Shown: positions 16,501 to 25,151 of the stretch, in pieces | Layout of the letters: each line of letters opens with the position of its first letter | Numbering within the stretch: the first letter of the stretch is position 1 | Assembly (NCBI RefSeq): GCF_000349325.1 | Contig: NC_020504.1 | Location: 806,001 to 870,000, forward strand | DNA: 64,000 nucleotides | Direction of reading: 5' to 3' | From: Streptomyces davaonensis JCM 4913 | Lineage (GTDB): Bacteria; Actinomycetota; Actinomycetes; Streptomycetales; Streptomycetaceae | Notes under the pieces: generated by a model | The model's database searches: none | Told to the model about the DNA's origin: nothing | Seen by the model: only the letters and a program-made list of their open reading frames with translations | Made by a program: the position numbers and the translations under genes

Positions 16501-16554
16501 CACGCCCGAGAACACCCCCACGCCCGAGAACACCCGCACGCCCGAGAACACCGG
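16501..16554 (+). repeat. three 18-bp tandem repeats upstream of the GlcG-like gene
   Basis: CACGCCCGAGAACACCCC, CACGCCCGAGAACACCCG and CACGCCCGAGAACACCGG lie head to tail and end 11 bp before the ATG at 16566. The third copy supplies the GGAG ribosome site through its last bases. Unit length equals six codons, and the frame through the repeats is open into the gene, so a translated PRTP/RPRTPP-like extension cannot be fully excluded. Confidence 0.75.
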
Positions 16555-16565
16555 AGCCCACCCCC

Positions 16566-16973
16566 ATGAGCACCACCTTGACCACCCAGGACGCCGAGAT
16601 CCTGCTCACCGCGGCCCGCCGGGCCGCCGACGCCGCGGGCGTGACGGTCAGCGTCAGCGTGCTGGACGCGGGCGGTCACCTGCTCGCCTTCCGGCGCGAC
16701 GACCGGGCGCTGCTGATCTCCGGCGAGACCAGCACCCGCAAGGCGTACACCGCGCTCCAGCTGAACAGCGCGACGGCCGACCTCGTCGACGCCGTCAAGC
16801 CCGACGGGCCCTTCCACAGCCTGACCACGGCCCTGGACCAGCCGCTGCTCTTCATCGCGGGCGGCCTGCCGGTCCACCGCGACGGCCGGCTCATCGGCGC
16901 CGTCGGCGTCGGCGGCGGCGCCCCCGAGCAGGACCACGCCTTCGCCACCGCGGCCGTAGCCACCCTCCACTGA
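16566..16973 (+). CDS. GlcG/HbpS-family (heme-degrading/heme-binding-like) protein
   Basis: 135 residues, the size of a single GlcG/HbpS domain (LTTQDAEILLTAARRAADAAG, VSVLDAGGHLLAFRRDDRALL, GGLPVHRDGRLIGAVGVGGG, then EQDHAFATAAVA). HbpS of Streptomyces binds heme and signals through a sensor kinase, but it is exported; no signal peptide is present here, so this is a cytoplasmic relative, of which many are annotated as cob(I)alamin-adenosyltransferase-like or of unknown role. ATG at 16566 with GGAG nine bases upstream. An aldo/keto reductase gene follows 26 bp later, indicating a two-gene operon. Confidence 0.82.
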   Translation: MSTTLTTQDAEILLTAARRAADAAGVTVSVSVLDAGGHLLAFRRDDRALLISGETSTRKAYTALQLNSATADLVDAVKPDGPFHSLTTALDQPLLFIAGGLPVHRDGRLIGAVGVGGGAPEQDHAFATAAVATLH

Positions 16974-16999
16974 CCCCCGACATCCGAGGAATCACCACC

Positions 17000-17824
17000 A
17001 TGACCACGGTCCCCACCGTCACGCTCAACAACGGCGTCGAGATCCCCCAGCTCGGCTTCGGCGTCTTCCAGGTCCCGGACGCCGAGACCACCGCCGCCGT
17101 CACCGAGGCACTCAAGGCGGGCTACCGCTCGATCGACACCGCCGCGATCTACGGCAACGAGGCGGGCGTGGGCAAGGCGCTCGCCGCCGCCGAGCTCGCC
17201 CGCGAGGACGTGTTCGTCACGACCAAGCTGTGGAACGCCGATCAGGGCTACGACGCCACCCTCAAGGCGTTCGACGCGAGCCTGGAGGCCCTCGGCCTCT
17301 CCTACGTCGACCTCTATCTCATCCACTGGCCGACCCCGGCCCGCGATCTGTACCGGGACTCCTGGAAGGCCATCGAGCGCCTGGTCGCCGACGGCAAGGT
17401 CCGGGCGGCCGGGGTGTCCAACTTCCAGCCCGCTCATCTGCGGCGGCTCATCGACGGCGCCTCGATCGTGCCCGCCGTCAACCAGATCGAGCTCCACCCC
17501 GGCCTCCAGCAGGCCGCGCTGCGCGCCCTGCACTCCGAGCTGGGCATCGCCACCGAGGCCTGGAGCCCGCTGGCCCAGGGTGCGGTGCTGGGCGACGAGG
17601 CGATCGTGTCCATCGCCCGGCGGCACGGGAAGTCCCCCGCCCAGGTCGTCCTGCGCTGGCACCTTCAGCTCGGGAACGTCGTGATCCCCAAGTCCGTGAC
17701 CCCGGAGCGCATCCGGCAGAACCTCGACGTGTTCGATTTCACACTCTCCGACGACGAGATGGCCGCCGTCGCCGCTCTGGACCGTGACCTGCGCACCGGC
17801 CCGGACCCGGACGCCTTCAACTGA
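17000..17824 (+). CDS. aldo/keto reductase
   Basis: 274 residues, full length for the family. The catalytic tetrad is Asp46, Tyr51, Lys76 and His109 (SIDTAAIYGNE, TTKLWN, LYLIHWP). The C-terminal IPKSVTPERIRQN is the NADPH-binding segment (Lys-Ser followed by Arg). The protein resembles 2,5-diketo-D-gluconate reductase-type AKR5 members and reduces aldehydes or ketones with NADPH. It is probably co-transcribed with the GlcG-like gene 26 bp upstream. Physiological substrate unknown. Confidence 0.93.
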   Translation: MTTVPTVTLNNGVEIPQLGFGVFQVPDAETTAAVTEALKAGYRSIDTAAIYGNEAGVGKALAAAELAREDVFVTTKLWNADQGYDATLKAFDASLEALGLSYVDLYLIHWPTPARDLYRDSWKAIERLVADGKVRAAGVSNFQPAHLRRLIDGASIVPAVNQIELHPGLQQAALRALHSELGIATEAWSPLAQGAVLGDEAIVSIARRHGKSPAQVVLRWHLQLGNVVIPKSVTPERIRQNLDVFDFTLSDDEMAAVAALDRDLRTGPDPDAFN

Positions 17825-17895
17825 CCGACCCCGATCAAGCCCGTTCGAGCAGGCGGGTTAGCATATGAGCACCGCCTAGCTCGAAAGAGACTTAC

Positions 17896-19341
17896 GTGAC
17901 TGTCAACGACGACTCGTTCACCAACTGGAAGAACCGCGAGGAGATCGCGGAGTCGATGATCCCGATCATCGGGAAGCTGCACCGGGAGCGGGACGTAACG
18001 GTTCTGCTGCACAGCCGCTCCTTGGTGAACAAGTCGGTGGTCAGCATCCTGAAGACCCACCGGTTCGCGCGGCAGATCGCGGGCGAGGAGCTGTCGGTCA
18101 CCGAGACGCTGCCCTTCCTCCAGGCGCTCACCGCGCTGGACCTCGGCCCGTCCCAGATCGACATCGGCATGCTGGCCGCGACGTACAAGTCGGACGACCG
18201 CGGTCTGTCGGTGGCGGAGTTCACCGCGGAGGCGGTCGCCGGCGCCACGGGCGCCAACAAGCTGGAGGGCGGCGCGGGCCGCGATGTGGTCCTGTACGGC
18301 TTCGGCCGCATCGGCCGCCTGGTCGCCCGGCTGCTGATCGAGAAGGCGGGCTCCGGCAACGGTCTGCGGCTGCGGGCCATCGTGGTCCGCGGCGGTGGCG
18401 AGGCGGACCTGGTCAAGCGCGCCTCGCTGCTGCGCCGCGACTCCATCCACGGCCAGTTCCAGGGCACGATCACGGTGGACGAGGAGTCCTCCACGATCTT
18501 CGCCAACGGCAACGCGATCAAGGTGATCTACGCGAACGACCCGTCCGAGGTCGACTACACGGCGTACGGCATCAAGGACGCGATCCTCATCGACAACACC
18601 GGCAAGTGGCGGGACCGCGAGGGCCTCTCCAAGCACCTGCGCCCCGGTATCGACAAGGTCGTGCTGACCGCGCCCGGCAAGGGCGACGTCCCGAACATCG
18701 TGCACGGCGTCAACCACGACACGATCAAGCCGGACGAGCAGATCCTGTCCTGCGCCTCCTGCACGACCAACGCGATCGTGCCGCCGCTGAAGGCGATGGA
18801 CGACGAGTACGGCGTGCTGCGCGGTCACGTGGAGACGGTCCACTCGTTCACCAACGACCAGAACCTGCTGGACAACTACCACAAGGCCGACCGCCGCGGC
18901 CGCAGCGCGCCGCTGAACATGGTGATCACCGAGACCGGTGCCGCCTCCGCCGTCGCGAAGGCGCTGCCGGACCTCAAGGCCCCGATCACCGGCAGCTCGA
19001 TCCGCGTCCCCGTCCCGGACGTCTCGATCGCCATCCTCAGCCTGCGCCTCGGCCGTGAGACCAGCCGCGAGGAGGTCCTCGACTACCTCCGCGAGGTCTC
19101 GCTGCACTCGCCGCTGAAGCGTCAGATCGACTTCACCACGGCCCCCGACGCCGTCTCGATGGACTTCGTCGGCTCGCGCCACGCCTCGATCGTCGACGCC
19201 GGCGCCACCAAGGTCGACGGCGACAACGCCATCCTCTACCTCTGGTACGACAACGAGTTCGGCTACTCCTGCCAGGTCATCCGGGTCGTGCAGCACGTCT
19301 CCGGCGTGGAGTACCCGACCTACCCGGCTCCGGCGGTCTGA
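17896..19341 (+). CDS. gap: glyceraldehyde-3-phosphate dehydrogenase, long actinobacterial form
   Basis: 481 residues from a GTG at 17896. About 125 N-terminal residues of helical sequence (NWKNREEIAESMIPIIGKLHRER...) precede a canonical GAPDH: GFGRIG (135-140) for NAD(P), the active-site SCASCTTN with Cys289, and WYDNEFGYS near the C terminus. The extension distinguishes this form from the roughly 335-residue glycolytic Gap; it is annotated as GAPDH across actinomycetes. The coenzyme and direction (glycolytic or gluconeogenic) cannot be read from sequence. It stands alone with its own terminator. Confidence 0.9.
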   Translation: MTVNDDSFTNWKNREEIAESMIPIIGKLHRERDVTVLLHSRSLVNKSVVSILKTHRFARQIAGEELSVTETLPFLQALTALDLGPSQIDIGMLAATYKSDDRGLSVAEFTAEAVAGATGANKLEGGAGRDVVLYGFGRIGRLVARLLIEKAGSGNGLRLRAIVVRGGGEADLVKRASLLRRDSIHGQFQGTITVDEESSTIFANGNAIKVIYANDPSEVDYTAYGIKDAILIDNTGKWRDREGLSKHLRPGIDKVVLTAPGKGDVPNIVHGVNHDTIKPDEQILSCASCTTNAIVPPLKAMDDEYGVLRGHVETVHSFTNDQNLLDNYHKADRRGRSAPLNMVITETGAASAVAKALPDLKAPITGSSIRVPVPDVSIAILSLRLGRETSREEVLDYLREVSLHSPLKRQIDFTTAPDAVSMDFVGSRHASIVDAGATKVDGDNAILYLWYDNEFGYSCQVIRVVQHVSGVEYPTYPAPAV

Positions 19342-19359
19342 TCCCGCGAGCGATTCGAG

Positions 19360-19396
19360 CGTCACGGCGGTGCCCCGCACCGCCGTGACGCCTTTT
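19360..19396 (+). terminator. Rho-independent terminator of gap
   Basis: CGTCACGGCGGTGC / GCACCGCCGTGACG, a perfect 14-bp stem with a CCC loop, followed by CCTTTT. It lies 19 bp after the gap stop codon. Confidence 0.9.
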
Positions 19397-19406
19397 GTGC
19401 TGCGCG

Positions 19407-19859
19407 TCAGCCCATCAGTCCGGCGGCGACCGTGGCCCCCAGCTCCCAGCACGCCTCGATGTCCGCTTTGGCCGGTTCGCCCGTCACTGTGACGGCCTCC
19501 GCCGCGCGCCGCCAGCCGAGCCCCGTGGTGACCGACTCGATGGACCGCACCGCGCCGGTGACGTCGTTGCCCCCGTGCACGTAGTAGCCGAAGGGCCGCC
19601 CGCGCGTGGCGTCCAGGCACGGGTAATACACCTGGTCGAAGAAGTGCTTCAGGGCGCCGGACATGTAGCCGAGGTTGGCCGGGGTGCCGAGGAGGAAGGC
19701 ATCGGCGTCCAGCACGTCCGTCGCGGTGGCGGACAGCGCGGGCCGCCGCACCACGGCGACGCCCTCGATCTCGGGCGCGGTCGCGCCGGAGAGCACGGCC
19801 TCGAACATCGCCTGGCAGTTCGGCGAGGGCGTGTGATGCACGATCAGCAGAGTGGCCAC
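19407..19859 (-). CDS. flavodoxin-like / NADPH-dependent FMN-reductase-type protein
   Basis: 150 residues from the GTG at 19859, which has GCAGGG 7 bp upstream; a GTG at 19886 would add nine residues but its GGGAG is only one base away. The start ATLLIVHHTPSPNCQAMFEAVLSG, with the phosphate-binding loop, LDADAFLLGTPANLGYMSGALKHFFDQVYYP and FGYYVHGGND, match the WrbA/flavodoxin_5 type FMN-binding fold. The role is probably quinone or other redox chemistry. The gene stands alone, convergent with gap. Confidence 0.78.
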   Translation of the reverse strand: MATLLIVHHTPSPNCQAMFEAVLSGATAPEIEGVAVVRRPALSATATDVLDADAFLLGTPANLGYMSGALKHFFDQVYYPCLDATRGRPFGYYVHGGNDVTGAVRSIESVTTGLGWRRAAEAVTVTGEPAKADIEACWELGATVAAGLMG

Positions 19860-20003
19860 ACGACCGAACCCTGCCGCCGCGATCACGCTCCCGCAAGTCC
19901 GGAGTCTTTACGTCCGTTTATGCCTGTCATCATGCGATTCTCAGCGAAATCCCATGCGCCGCACGGGGAATGGACGACATTCAACAACGGTAGGGTCACG
20001 GCG

Positions 20004-20372
20004 GTGAGCGATCCGAGATGCCGGTGTACCTGCCCCGGCGCGACGGTCTGGGTCACCGGGCGGCCGCTGGCCGACCGGCTGGCCGCCGCTTACGCGCTCG
20101 CCGAGCGACTGCTCGCACAGGGCCGCCGGGTGACCGTGCTCGACCGCTACGACGACCTGTCCGCGGATGCGGCACACCTGGGCCTGGCCGCCGAAGTGCT
20201 GGCCCGCAACGGCCTGGTGGCCATCGTCCCGTGCGCCACGGACGGCGTGGAAGCAGTGCGTTCACGGCACGAGGCGAGTGGTACCCGGTACGTCGAATTG
20301 TCCGTGACCGACCGGACAAGTCCGGAGGAATCCGCCTTGGCCGCGCTCGGGCGGATCGTCACACACGACTGA
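20004..20372 (+). CDS. degenerate APS-kinase-like protein without Walker A
   Basis: 122 residues from the GTG at 20004, with AGGG 8 bp upstream. Compared with adenylylsulfate kinase (CysC, about 180-200 residues), the order of elements is kept: ATVWVTGRPLADR for the P-loop strand, LAAAYALAERLLAQGRRVTVLDRYD, LAAEVLARNGLVAIVPC, VRSRHEASGTRYVELSV. But the P-loop GLPSxGKST has become GRPLADRLA, so ATP binding by a Walker A is lost, and the segment between is shortened. It therefore cannot be an ordinary kinase; a regulatory or vestigial role is more likely. The Cys-rich head CRCTC is unusual. Confidence 0.6.
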   Translation: MSDPRCRCTCPGATVWVTGRPLADRLAAAYALAERLLAQGRRVTVLDRYDDLSADAAHLGLAAEVLARNGLVAIVPCATDGVEAVRSRHEASGTRYVELSVTDRTSPEESALAALGRIVTHD

Positions 20373-20403
20373 ACGCGAGCGGCTGAGCGCGCGGGAGATA
20401 CGG

Positions 20404-20420
20404 CGGTCACATCATGACCG
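20404..20420. promoter_or_regulatory. inverted repeat upstream of the acyltransferase gene
   Basis: CGGTCA-CATCA-TGACCG, perfect 6-bp arms. It lies 137 bp before the acyltransferase ATG in a region without a gene. Could bind a regulator; no candidate is encoded next to it. Confidence 0.35.
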
Positions 20421-20556
20421 TCCGGGTTTACGCGGCTGTGGGTGCGTGACTACGGTGTCCCGGGTGTCGGCACATGGGCCACACAGGTAACTCACTAAGA
20501 GGTGTTCTGCTCTGTCCGGGTTCCATCGAGAAGGTCTCGATCAGCAAACGCTGCCC

Positions 20557-21663
20557 ATGCGCAGTCTCGGACAGGCCCAGGCGCCGCCCGGAGCGAACGA
20601 CGGCACGGCCGCGGCGCCGGCCGGACGGACTGCTCGGTCGGTCAAGGAGCGGGACGCGTTCTTCGACAACGCCAAGTACCTGGCCATCGTGCTGGTGGCG
20701 ATGGGGCACGCGTGGGAGCCGCTGCGGGACGAGAGCCGTACGGTCACCGCGCTGTACATGGTCGTCTACGCCTTCCACATGCCGGCGTTCATCGTCATCT
20801 CCGGCTACTTCTCGCGGACCTTCGATGCGACCCCGGGACGCGTGAAGCGGCTGGTGACCGGAGTCGCCGTGCCGTACGTCGTGTTCGAGGTGGCGTACAC
20901 CTTCTTCACGCGCTGGACGGACAACGAGCCGGGCCGTGACATCAGCCTGCTGGACCCGCTGTATCTCACCTGGTTCCTGGCGGCACTGTTCATCTGGCGG
21001 CTCACCACGCCGATCTGGCGGATCGCGCGCTGGCCGCTGCCGGTGGCGCTCGGCATAGCGAGCCTGGCCACGCTGACGCCGACCATCGGCAAGGACCTCG
21101 ACCTCCAGCGCGCGCTCCAGTTCCTGCCGTACTTCGTCCTCGGCCTGATTCTGAAGCCGGAGCACTTCGCGCTGGTGCGTCGGCGCGAGGTGCGCCTGGC
21201 CGCGGTGCCGGTGCTGCTCGGCGCGGCCGTCGTCGCCTACTGGGCCGTGCCGCGGATGAACTACGCGTGGTTCTTCCACCGCACCAGCGCCGAGGACCTG
21301 GCGGCGCCCGCCTGGTACGGGCCGCTCATGACGCTCGTACTGTTCGGCTGCTCGATGATCCTGGTGGCGTGCTTCCTGTCGCTGGTCCCCGGCCGCGGCA
21401 CGTGGTTCACGGCCCTGGGCGCGGGCACGCTCTACGGCTATCTTCTGCACGGCTTCGTCATCCAGGCCGCCAACAAGTACCACTGGTCCCACCTGGACTG
21501 GGTGCAGGAGCCGCTCGGGAAGATCGTCGTGACCCTCGTCGCCGGCGCGATGGTGACGGCGCTGTGCACGGCGCCGGTGCGGCGGGTCTTCCGGTTCGCG
21601 ATGGAGCCGAAGATGGAGTGGGCCTTCCGCCGCGATCCGGTCGCCGAGGCCCGGTCCCGCTGA
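20557..21663 (+). CDS. acyltransferase-3 family membrane protein (fucose 4-O-acetylase type)
   Basis: 368 residues with about ten hydrophobic helices. The N terminus after a short Ala/Pro-rich tail reads RDAFFDNAKYLAIVLVAMGHAWEPL, the acyltransferase-3 signature in which the His of the first loop is thought to be essential. FHMPAFIVISGYFSRTF is typical of the fucose 4-O-acetylase/OafA-like subgroup. Such proteins move acyl groups across the membrane onto carbohydrates or other surface molecules. The gene stands alone; the acceptor is unknown. ATG at 20557 is the only reasonable start. Confidence 0.85.
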   Translation: MRSLGQAQAPPGANDGTAAAPAGRTARSVKERDAFFDNAKYLAIVLVAMGHAWEPLRDESRTVTALYMVVYAFHMPAFIVISGYFSRTFDATPGRVKRLVTGVAVPYVVFEVAYTFFTRWTDNEPGRDISLLDPLYLTWFLAALFIWRLTTPIWRIARWPLPVALGIASLATLTPTIGKDLDLQRALQFLPYFVLGLILKPEHFALVRRREVRLAAVPVLLGAAVVAYWAVPRMNYAWFFHRTSAEDLAAPAWYGPLMTLVLFGCSMILVACFLSLVPGRGTWFTALGAGTLYGYLLHGFVIQAANKYHWSHLDWVQEPLGKIVVTLVAGAMVTALCTAPVRRVFRFAMEPKMEWAFRRDPVAEARSR

Positions 21664-21679
21664 CTCCGGCCACCGAGTC

Positions 21680-22177
21680 TCAATCGGGCTCGGCGTCGAC
21701 GGGCAGGGAGTAGCGCAGTTTCTCCTTGGCGCGGGCGCCGAGGCGGTCGTAGAACCGGATCGCGTCGGTGTTCCACGGCGGGGTCTGCCACTGCACGAGG
21801 TCGAGGCCGCGGGCGCGCGCCTCGGCCACCACCGCATTCATAAGCAGGGGTCCGAGGCCCAGGCCGCGGTGGCCGTCGCGGAGGAAGAGGCAGTCCATGT
21901 GGAGGTACTCGGTGCCGTCCCAGGTGGAGACCTCGGGGGCGCAGGAGGCGTAGCCGACGATCTCGCCGCCGTCGAGTTCCGCGACGAAGCAGGACAGGCG
22001 GGGCGGGTTCGCCGGGCCGAACAGAAGTTTCTCCAGCCGCCGCGGCAGGTCGGCGGGCGGCGGCAACGCTTTCTCGTACGCGGCGTGTTCGGCCGCCAGT
22101 TCCGCGACGTACGGCAGATCGGCGGGGCGCGCGGGGCGTACGCGGGCCTGTGCGGCGCCTTGTTCGATGTCCGTCAC
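21680..22177 (-). CDS. GNAT-family N-acetyltransferase
   Basis: 165 residues covering a single GNAT domain: RPARPADLPYVAELAAEHAAYEKA at the start, MDCLFLRDGHRGLGLGPLLMNAVVAEARARG with the acetyl-CoA-binding R-G-x-G-L-G loop, and WNTDAIRFYDRLGARAKEK, the typical C-terminal strand-helix. Similar to diamine/spermidine-type acetyltransferases, but the acceptor is not evident. It converges on the acyltransferase gene and diverges from the lipoprotein gene. Confidence 0.88.
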   Translation of the reverse strand: MTDIEQGAAQARVRPARPADLPYVAELAAEHAAYEKALPPPADLPRRLEKLLFGPANPPRLSCFVAELDGGEIVGYASCAPEVSTWDGTEYLHMDCLFLRDGHRGLGLGPLLMNAVVAEARARGLDLVQWQTPPWNTDAIRFYDRLGARAKEKLRYSLPVDAEPD

Positions 22178-22262
22178 AAGGTCATCATGCCTGAGCCCGA
22201 CTCACGGGAGTCGGCAGTCTCTCGGTTACCCTGTGCCGCCGGGTTCGCGAGGGGAGATCGAA

Positions 22263-22874
22263 GTGGCGGGGCGTCGAGCGGCTTGTGCCGCGGTGCTGGT
22301 CGTGCTGTTGGCAGGGTGTTCGTCGGGGGCCGAGGACAACGACGCGAAGGCGTCGGCGAGTCCGTCGGCGGCCGCGAAGGACTCCTCCGTCGCGGACAGT
22401 GGCCGTTCCCTCGGGGCCAAGGGCTCCGACTGCGAGTTGCCCGTCACCTTCGACATCGCCGAGGAGTGGACCGCGGAGTCCGTCGAGGCCCCGCTGGACC
22501 AGGGTCCGGTCAGCCTGGCCTGCGAGGTCGACGCCAAGCCCGCGGGCAACATCGGCTTCCTGCGGGCGTGGACCGGTGAGCCGGGCGACGACGACGCCCG
22601 TGCCGTACTGGAGGCCTTCGTCGCCGCCCAGGGCGGGGTGAGCAAGGAGAAGTACGGCGAGTTCGGCGCGGGCGATCTCGACGGTGCCGAGGTGACGTAC
22701 CTCTACTCCAACGAGCTTCTGGAAGAGACCAAGGAGGAGAGCGCGCTGGCCGTCGTCACCGCGCAGGGGCCGGTCGTTCTGCACCTCGGCGGCCTCGACA
22801 CCGAGGAGCACCGGGCGATGCTCCCCGCCTTCGAGCTGGCGAAGAAGACGCTGCGCTCCGGCCGGGCCGAGTAG
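22263..22874 (+). CDS. small lipoprotein of unknown function
   Basis: 203 residues from the GTG at 22263, with GGGAGA 7 bp upstream. The signal AACAAVLVVLLAGCSSG has a perfect lipobox LAGC, so the protein is lipid-anchored on the outer face of the membrane. A low-complexity Ala/Ser linker is followed by a compact domain with two cysteines (CELPVTFDIAEEW, SLACEVDAKPAGNIGFLRAW) and the pattern of small actinomycete lipoproteins resembling LpqN/DUF families. No enzymatic motif. Its stop codon lies in the loop of a terminator hairpin. Confidence 0.75.
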   Translation: MAGRRAACAAVLVVLLAGCSSGAEDNDAKASASPSAAAKDSSVADSGRSLGAKGSDCELPVTFDIAEEWTAESVEAPLDQGPVSLACEVDAKPAGNIGFLRAWTGEPGDDDARAVLEAFVAAQGGVSKEKYGEFGAGDLDGAEVTYLYSNELLEETKEESALAVVTAQGPVVLHLGGLDTEEHRAMLPAFELAKKTLRSGRAE

Positions 22875-22894
22875 GAGACTCGGCCCGGCCGGAG
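22856..22894. terminator. bidirectional hairpin with the lipoprotein stop codon in its loop
   Basis: The 16-bp arms begin CTCCGGCCGG and end CCGGCCGGAG around TAGGAGA. The lipoprotein TAG (22872-22874) is in the loop, so the last five sense codons of that gene form the stem. It ends 9 bp before the GH1 stop codon on the other strand. Confidence 0.85.
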
Positions 22895-22902
22895 GCGCTG
22901 GG

Positions 22903-24258
22903 TCAGGCCTGCGACTGCCGGTGCAGGCGGATGATGTCCGCGTACCGCAGACCGCTCGACTTCATGGTCCGCTGCTGCGTCGCGTAGTCGACGTGGACCA
23001 GGCCGAAGCGCTTGTCGTAGCCGTAGGCCCACTCGAAGTTGTCGAGCAGGGACCAGGCGTAGTACCCCGCGAGCGGGGCCCCCTTGCGCACCGCGCGGGC
23101 GCAGGCGGCGATGTGCTGCTCCAGGTACCGCGTGCGCTCGGGGTCGTGGACGGAGCCGTCCGGCGCGACCGTGTCCGGGAAGGCGGAGCCGTTCTCGGTG
23201 ACGTACAGCTTGCGCACGCCGTAGTCGTCGGTCAGGCGCAGCAGCAGGGCCTCGAGGCCGTCGGCGTCGATCTGCCAGTCCATGCCCGTGCGCGGCACGT
23301 CGGGCAGCAGGACCTCACGGGCGTGCGGGACGGGCCCCTCGGGGTCGTCGGCGACGGTCACCGGGAAGTAGTAGTTCAGGCCGTGCCAGTCCAGCGGCGC
23401 GGCGATCGTCTCCAGGTCGCCCGGCCGCTCGGGGAGTTCGACGCCGTACAGCTCCCGCATGTCGGCCGGGAAACCGCGGCCGTAGACCGGATCGAGCCAC
23501 CAGCGGTTGCTGTGGCCGTCCATGCGGGTCGCGGCCGCGATGTCGGCGGGGCTGGTCGAGGCGGCCTCGATGGTGGAGTGGTTGGTCACCAGGCCGATCT
23601 GCGCGCCCGGCACCGCGGCGCGGATCGCCTGGGTGGCGAGGCCGTGCCCGAGGAGCAGGTGGTACGACGCCTGCACGGCCGCGGTGAGATCGGTGAGGCC
23701 GGGGGCCATGCGGCCCTCCAGGTGGCCGATCCACGCCGAGCACAGGGGCTCGTTGAGGGTGCACCACTGGGTGACCCGGTCGCCGAGGCGTGCGGCGACG
23801 GCGGATGCGTAGGCGGCGAGGTGCTCGGCGGTGTCGCGGGCGGTCCAGCCGCCGCGGTCCTGGAGGACCTGGGGCAGGTCCCAGTGGTACAGGGTGATGT
23901 TGGGCGTGATGCCCGCCTCCAGGACGGCGTCGACCAGCCGGTCGTAGAAGTCGAGGCCGGCCGCGTTGACGGGGCCGTCGCCGCCGGGGACGACCCGGGG
24001 CCAGGCGAGGGACAGCCGGTAGGAGTCGACGCCGAGGCGCCGCATCAGCGCCACGTCCTCGGGCCACCGGTGGTAGTGGTCGCAGGCCTCGTCGCCGTGG
24101 TCGTCGTTGTCGACCTTCCCCGGGGTGTGGGAGAAGGTGTCCCAGATGGACGGCGACCGGCCGTCCTCGGCGGCGGCGCCCTCGATCTGGTAGGCGGATG
24201 TGGCCGTGCCCCAGCTGAAGTCGTCGGGGAAGGCGGCGAGGTCTATCGGTTCGGGCAC
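22903..24258 (-). CDS. GH1 beta-glucosidase
   Basis: 451 residues from the GTG at 24258, preceded by CAGAGAGG 6 bp upstream; open frame continues upstream but is the shadow of the permease gene. The start [23 protein letters not shown] is the GH1 N-terminal signature. Acid/base is Glu170 (TLNEP) and nucleophile Glu355 (YVTENGS). No signal peptide, so it hydrolyses imported beta-disaccharides such as cellobiose, gentiobiose or laminaribiose inside the cell. It is the last gene of the ABC-sugar operon (30 bp after the second permease gene), the same order as cebEFG-bglC, but its neighbour regulator is ROK and not LacI type. Confidence 0.93.
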   Translation of the reverse strand: MPEPIDLAAFPDDFSWGTATSAYQIEGAAAEDGRSPSIWDTFSHTPGKVDNDDHGDEACDHYHRWPEDVALMRRLGVDSYRLSLAWPRVVPGGDGPVNAAGLDFYDRLVDAVLEAGITPNITLYHWDLPQVLQDRGGWTARDTAEHLAAYASAVAARLGDRVTQWCTLNEPLCSAWIGHLEGRMAPGLTDLTAAVQASYHLLLGHGLATQAIRAAVPGAQIGLVTNHSTIEAASTSPADIAAATRMDGHSNRWWLDPVYGRGFPADMRELYGVELPERPGDLETIAAPLDWHGLNYYFPVTVADDPEGPVPHAREVLLPDVPRTGMDWQIDADGLEALLLRLTDDYGVRKLYVTENGSAFPDTVAPDGSVHDPERTRYLEQHIAACARAVRKGAPLAGYYAWSLLDNFEWAYGYDKRFGLVHVDYATQQRTMKSSGLRYADIIRLHRQSQA

Positions 24259-24287
24259 AGAGAACCTCTCTGGGTCGGGGCAGACGC

Positions 24288-25151
24288 TCACTTGACGGCT
24301 CCGGCCGTCAGGCCGGTGACGAGGTAGCGCTGCAAGAGCAGGAAGCCGGCGACGACGGGCAGGCTGACGACGAGCGAGGCGGCCATGATCTGGTTCCAGT
24401 ACACGTCGTTCTGGGTGGAGTAGCCCTGGAGCCCGACCGCGAGGGTGCGGGTGGTGTCGTTGGTCATGACGGAGGCGAAGAGGACCTCGCCCCAGGCGGT
24501 CATGAACGCGTAGACGGCGACGGCGACGATGCCGGGGATCGCGGCCGGTACGACGACCCGGAACAGGGCGCCGAGGGGCCCGCAGCCGTCCACCTTGGCC
24601 GCCTCGTCGAGGTCCTTGGGTACCGAGTCGAAGTACCCGATCAGCATCCAGATCGAGAACGGCAGCGAGAAGGTCAGATAGGTGAGGATCAGACCGCCGC
24701 GGGAGCCGAACAGGGCGATGCCGGTGGCGTTGCCGATGTTGACGTAGATGAGGAAGAGCGGCAGCAGGAAGAGGATGCCCGGGAACATCTGGGTGGAGAG
24801 CACCGTGACCGTGAAGACGCGCTTGCCGCGGAAGTTGTAGCGGCTGACCGCGTAGGCCGCGAAGACGGCGATGGCCACGGAGCAGACGGTCGCCGCGCCC
24901 GCCACGATCAGCGAGTTGACGAAGTAGTCGGCGAGCGGGACGGTCTCCCAGATGTCGAAGTACGGGCGGATCGTGAGGCCGGAGGGGATCCACTGGAACT
25001 TCCCCGACACGTCCTGGAGCGGCTTCAGCGAGCTGGAGATCATCACGTACACCGGCAGCAGCACGAAGACCGTGAGCAGGGTGAGGAAGATCCGGCGGCT
25101 CCACAGGAAGGACTGCGGGGCGGCCATCGGCGAGCGGGGCGCCTTAGACAT
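24288..25151 (-). CDS. carbohydrate ABC transporter permease (MalG-like)
   Basis: 287 residues with six hydrophobic segments. The EAA-like loop [28 protein letters not shown] (about 190-215) is typical of the second CUT1 permease. ATG start overlaps the end of the first permease gene by 8 bp. It forms the translocation channel with its partner; no ATPase is encoded here, as usual for Streptomyces CUT1 systems, which share MsiK. Confidence 0.92.
   Translation of the reverse strand: MSKAPRSPMAAPQSFLWSRRIFLTLLTVFVLLPVYVMISSSLKPLQDVSGKFQWIPSGLTIRPYFDIWETVPLADYFVNSLIVAGAATVCSVAIAVFAAYAVSRYNFRGKRVFTVTVLSTQMFPGILFLLPLFLIYVNIGNATGIALFGSRGGLILTYLTFSLPFSIWMLIGYFDSVPKDLDEAAKVDGCGPLGALFRVVVPAAIPGIVAVAVYAFMTAWGEVLFASVMTNDTTRTLAVGLQGYSTQNDVYWNQIMAASLVVSLPVVAGFLLLQRYLVTGLTAGAVK

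Noticed and set aside
16501..16554. Possible CRISPR-like repeats
   Set aside because: The 18-bp units are head to tail without spacers; no cas genes are present.
16376..16565. Additional small gene upstream of the GlcG-like gene
   Set aside because: Open frames here lack starts with ribosome sites; the region looks like a promoter region plus the tandem repeats.
17825..17895. tRNA-like stretch before gap
   Set aside because: A GTTCGAGC segment looks like a T-loop, but no acceptor or anticodon stems can be formed.
22903..25104. 733-codon frame as a fusion of a permease-like segment and GH1
   Set aside because: The N-terminal half is Arg-rich shadow sequence of the second permease gene. GH1 begins properly at 24258 with a ribosome site.
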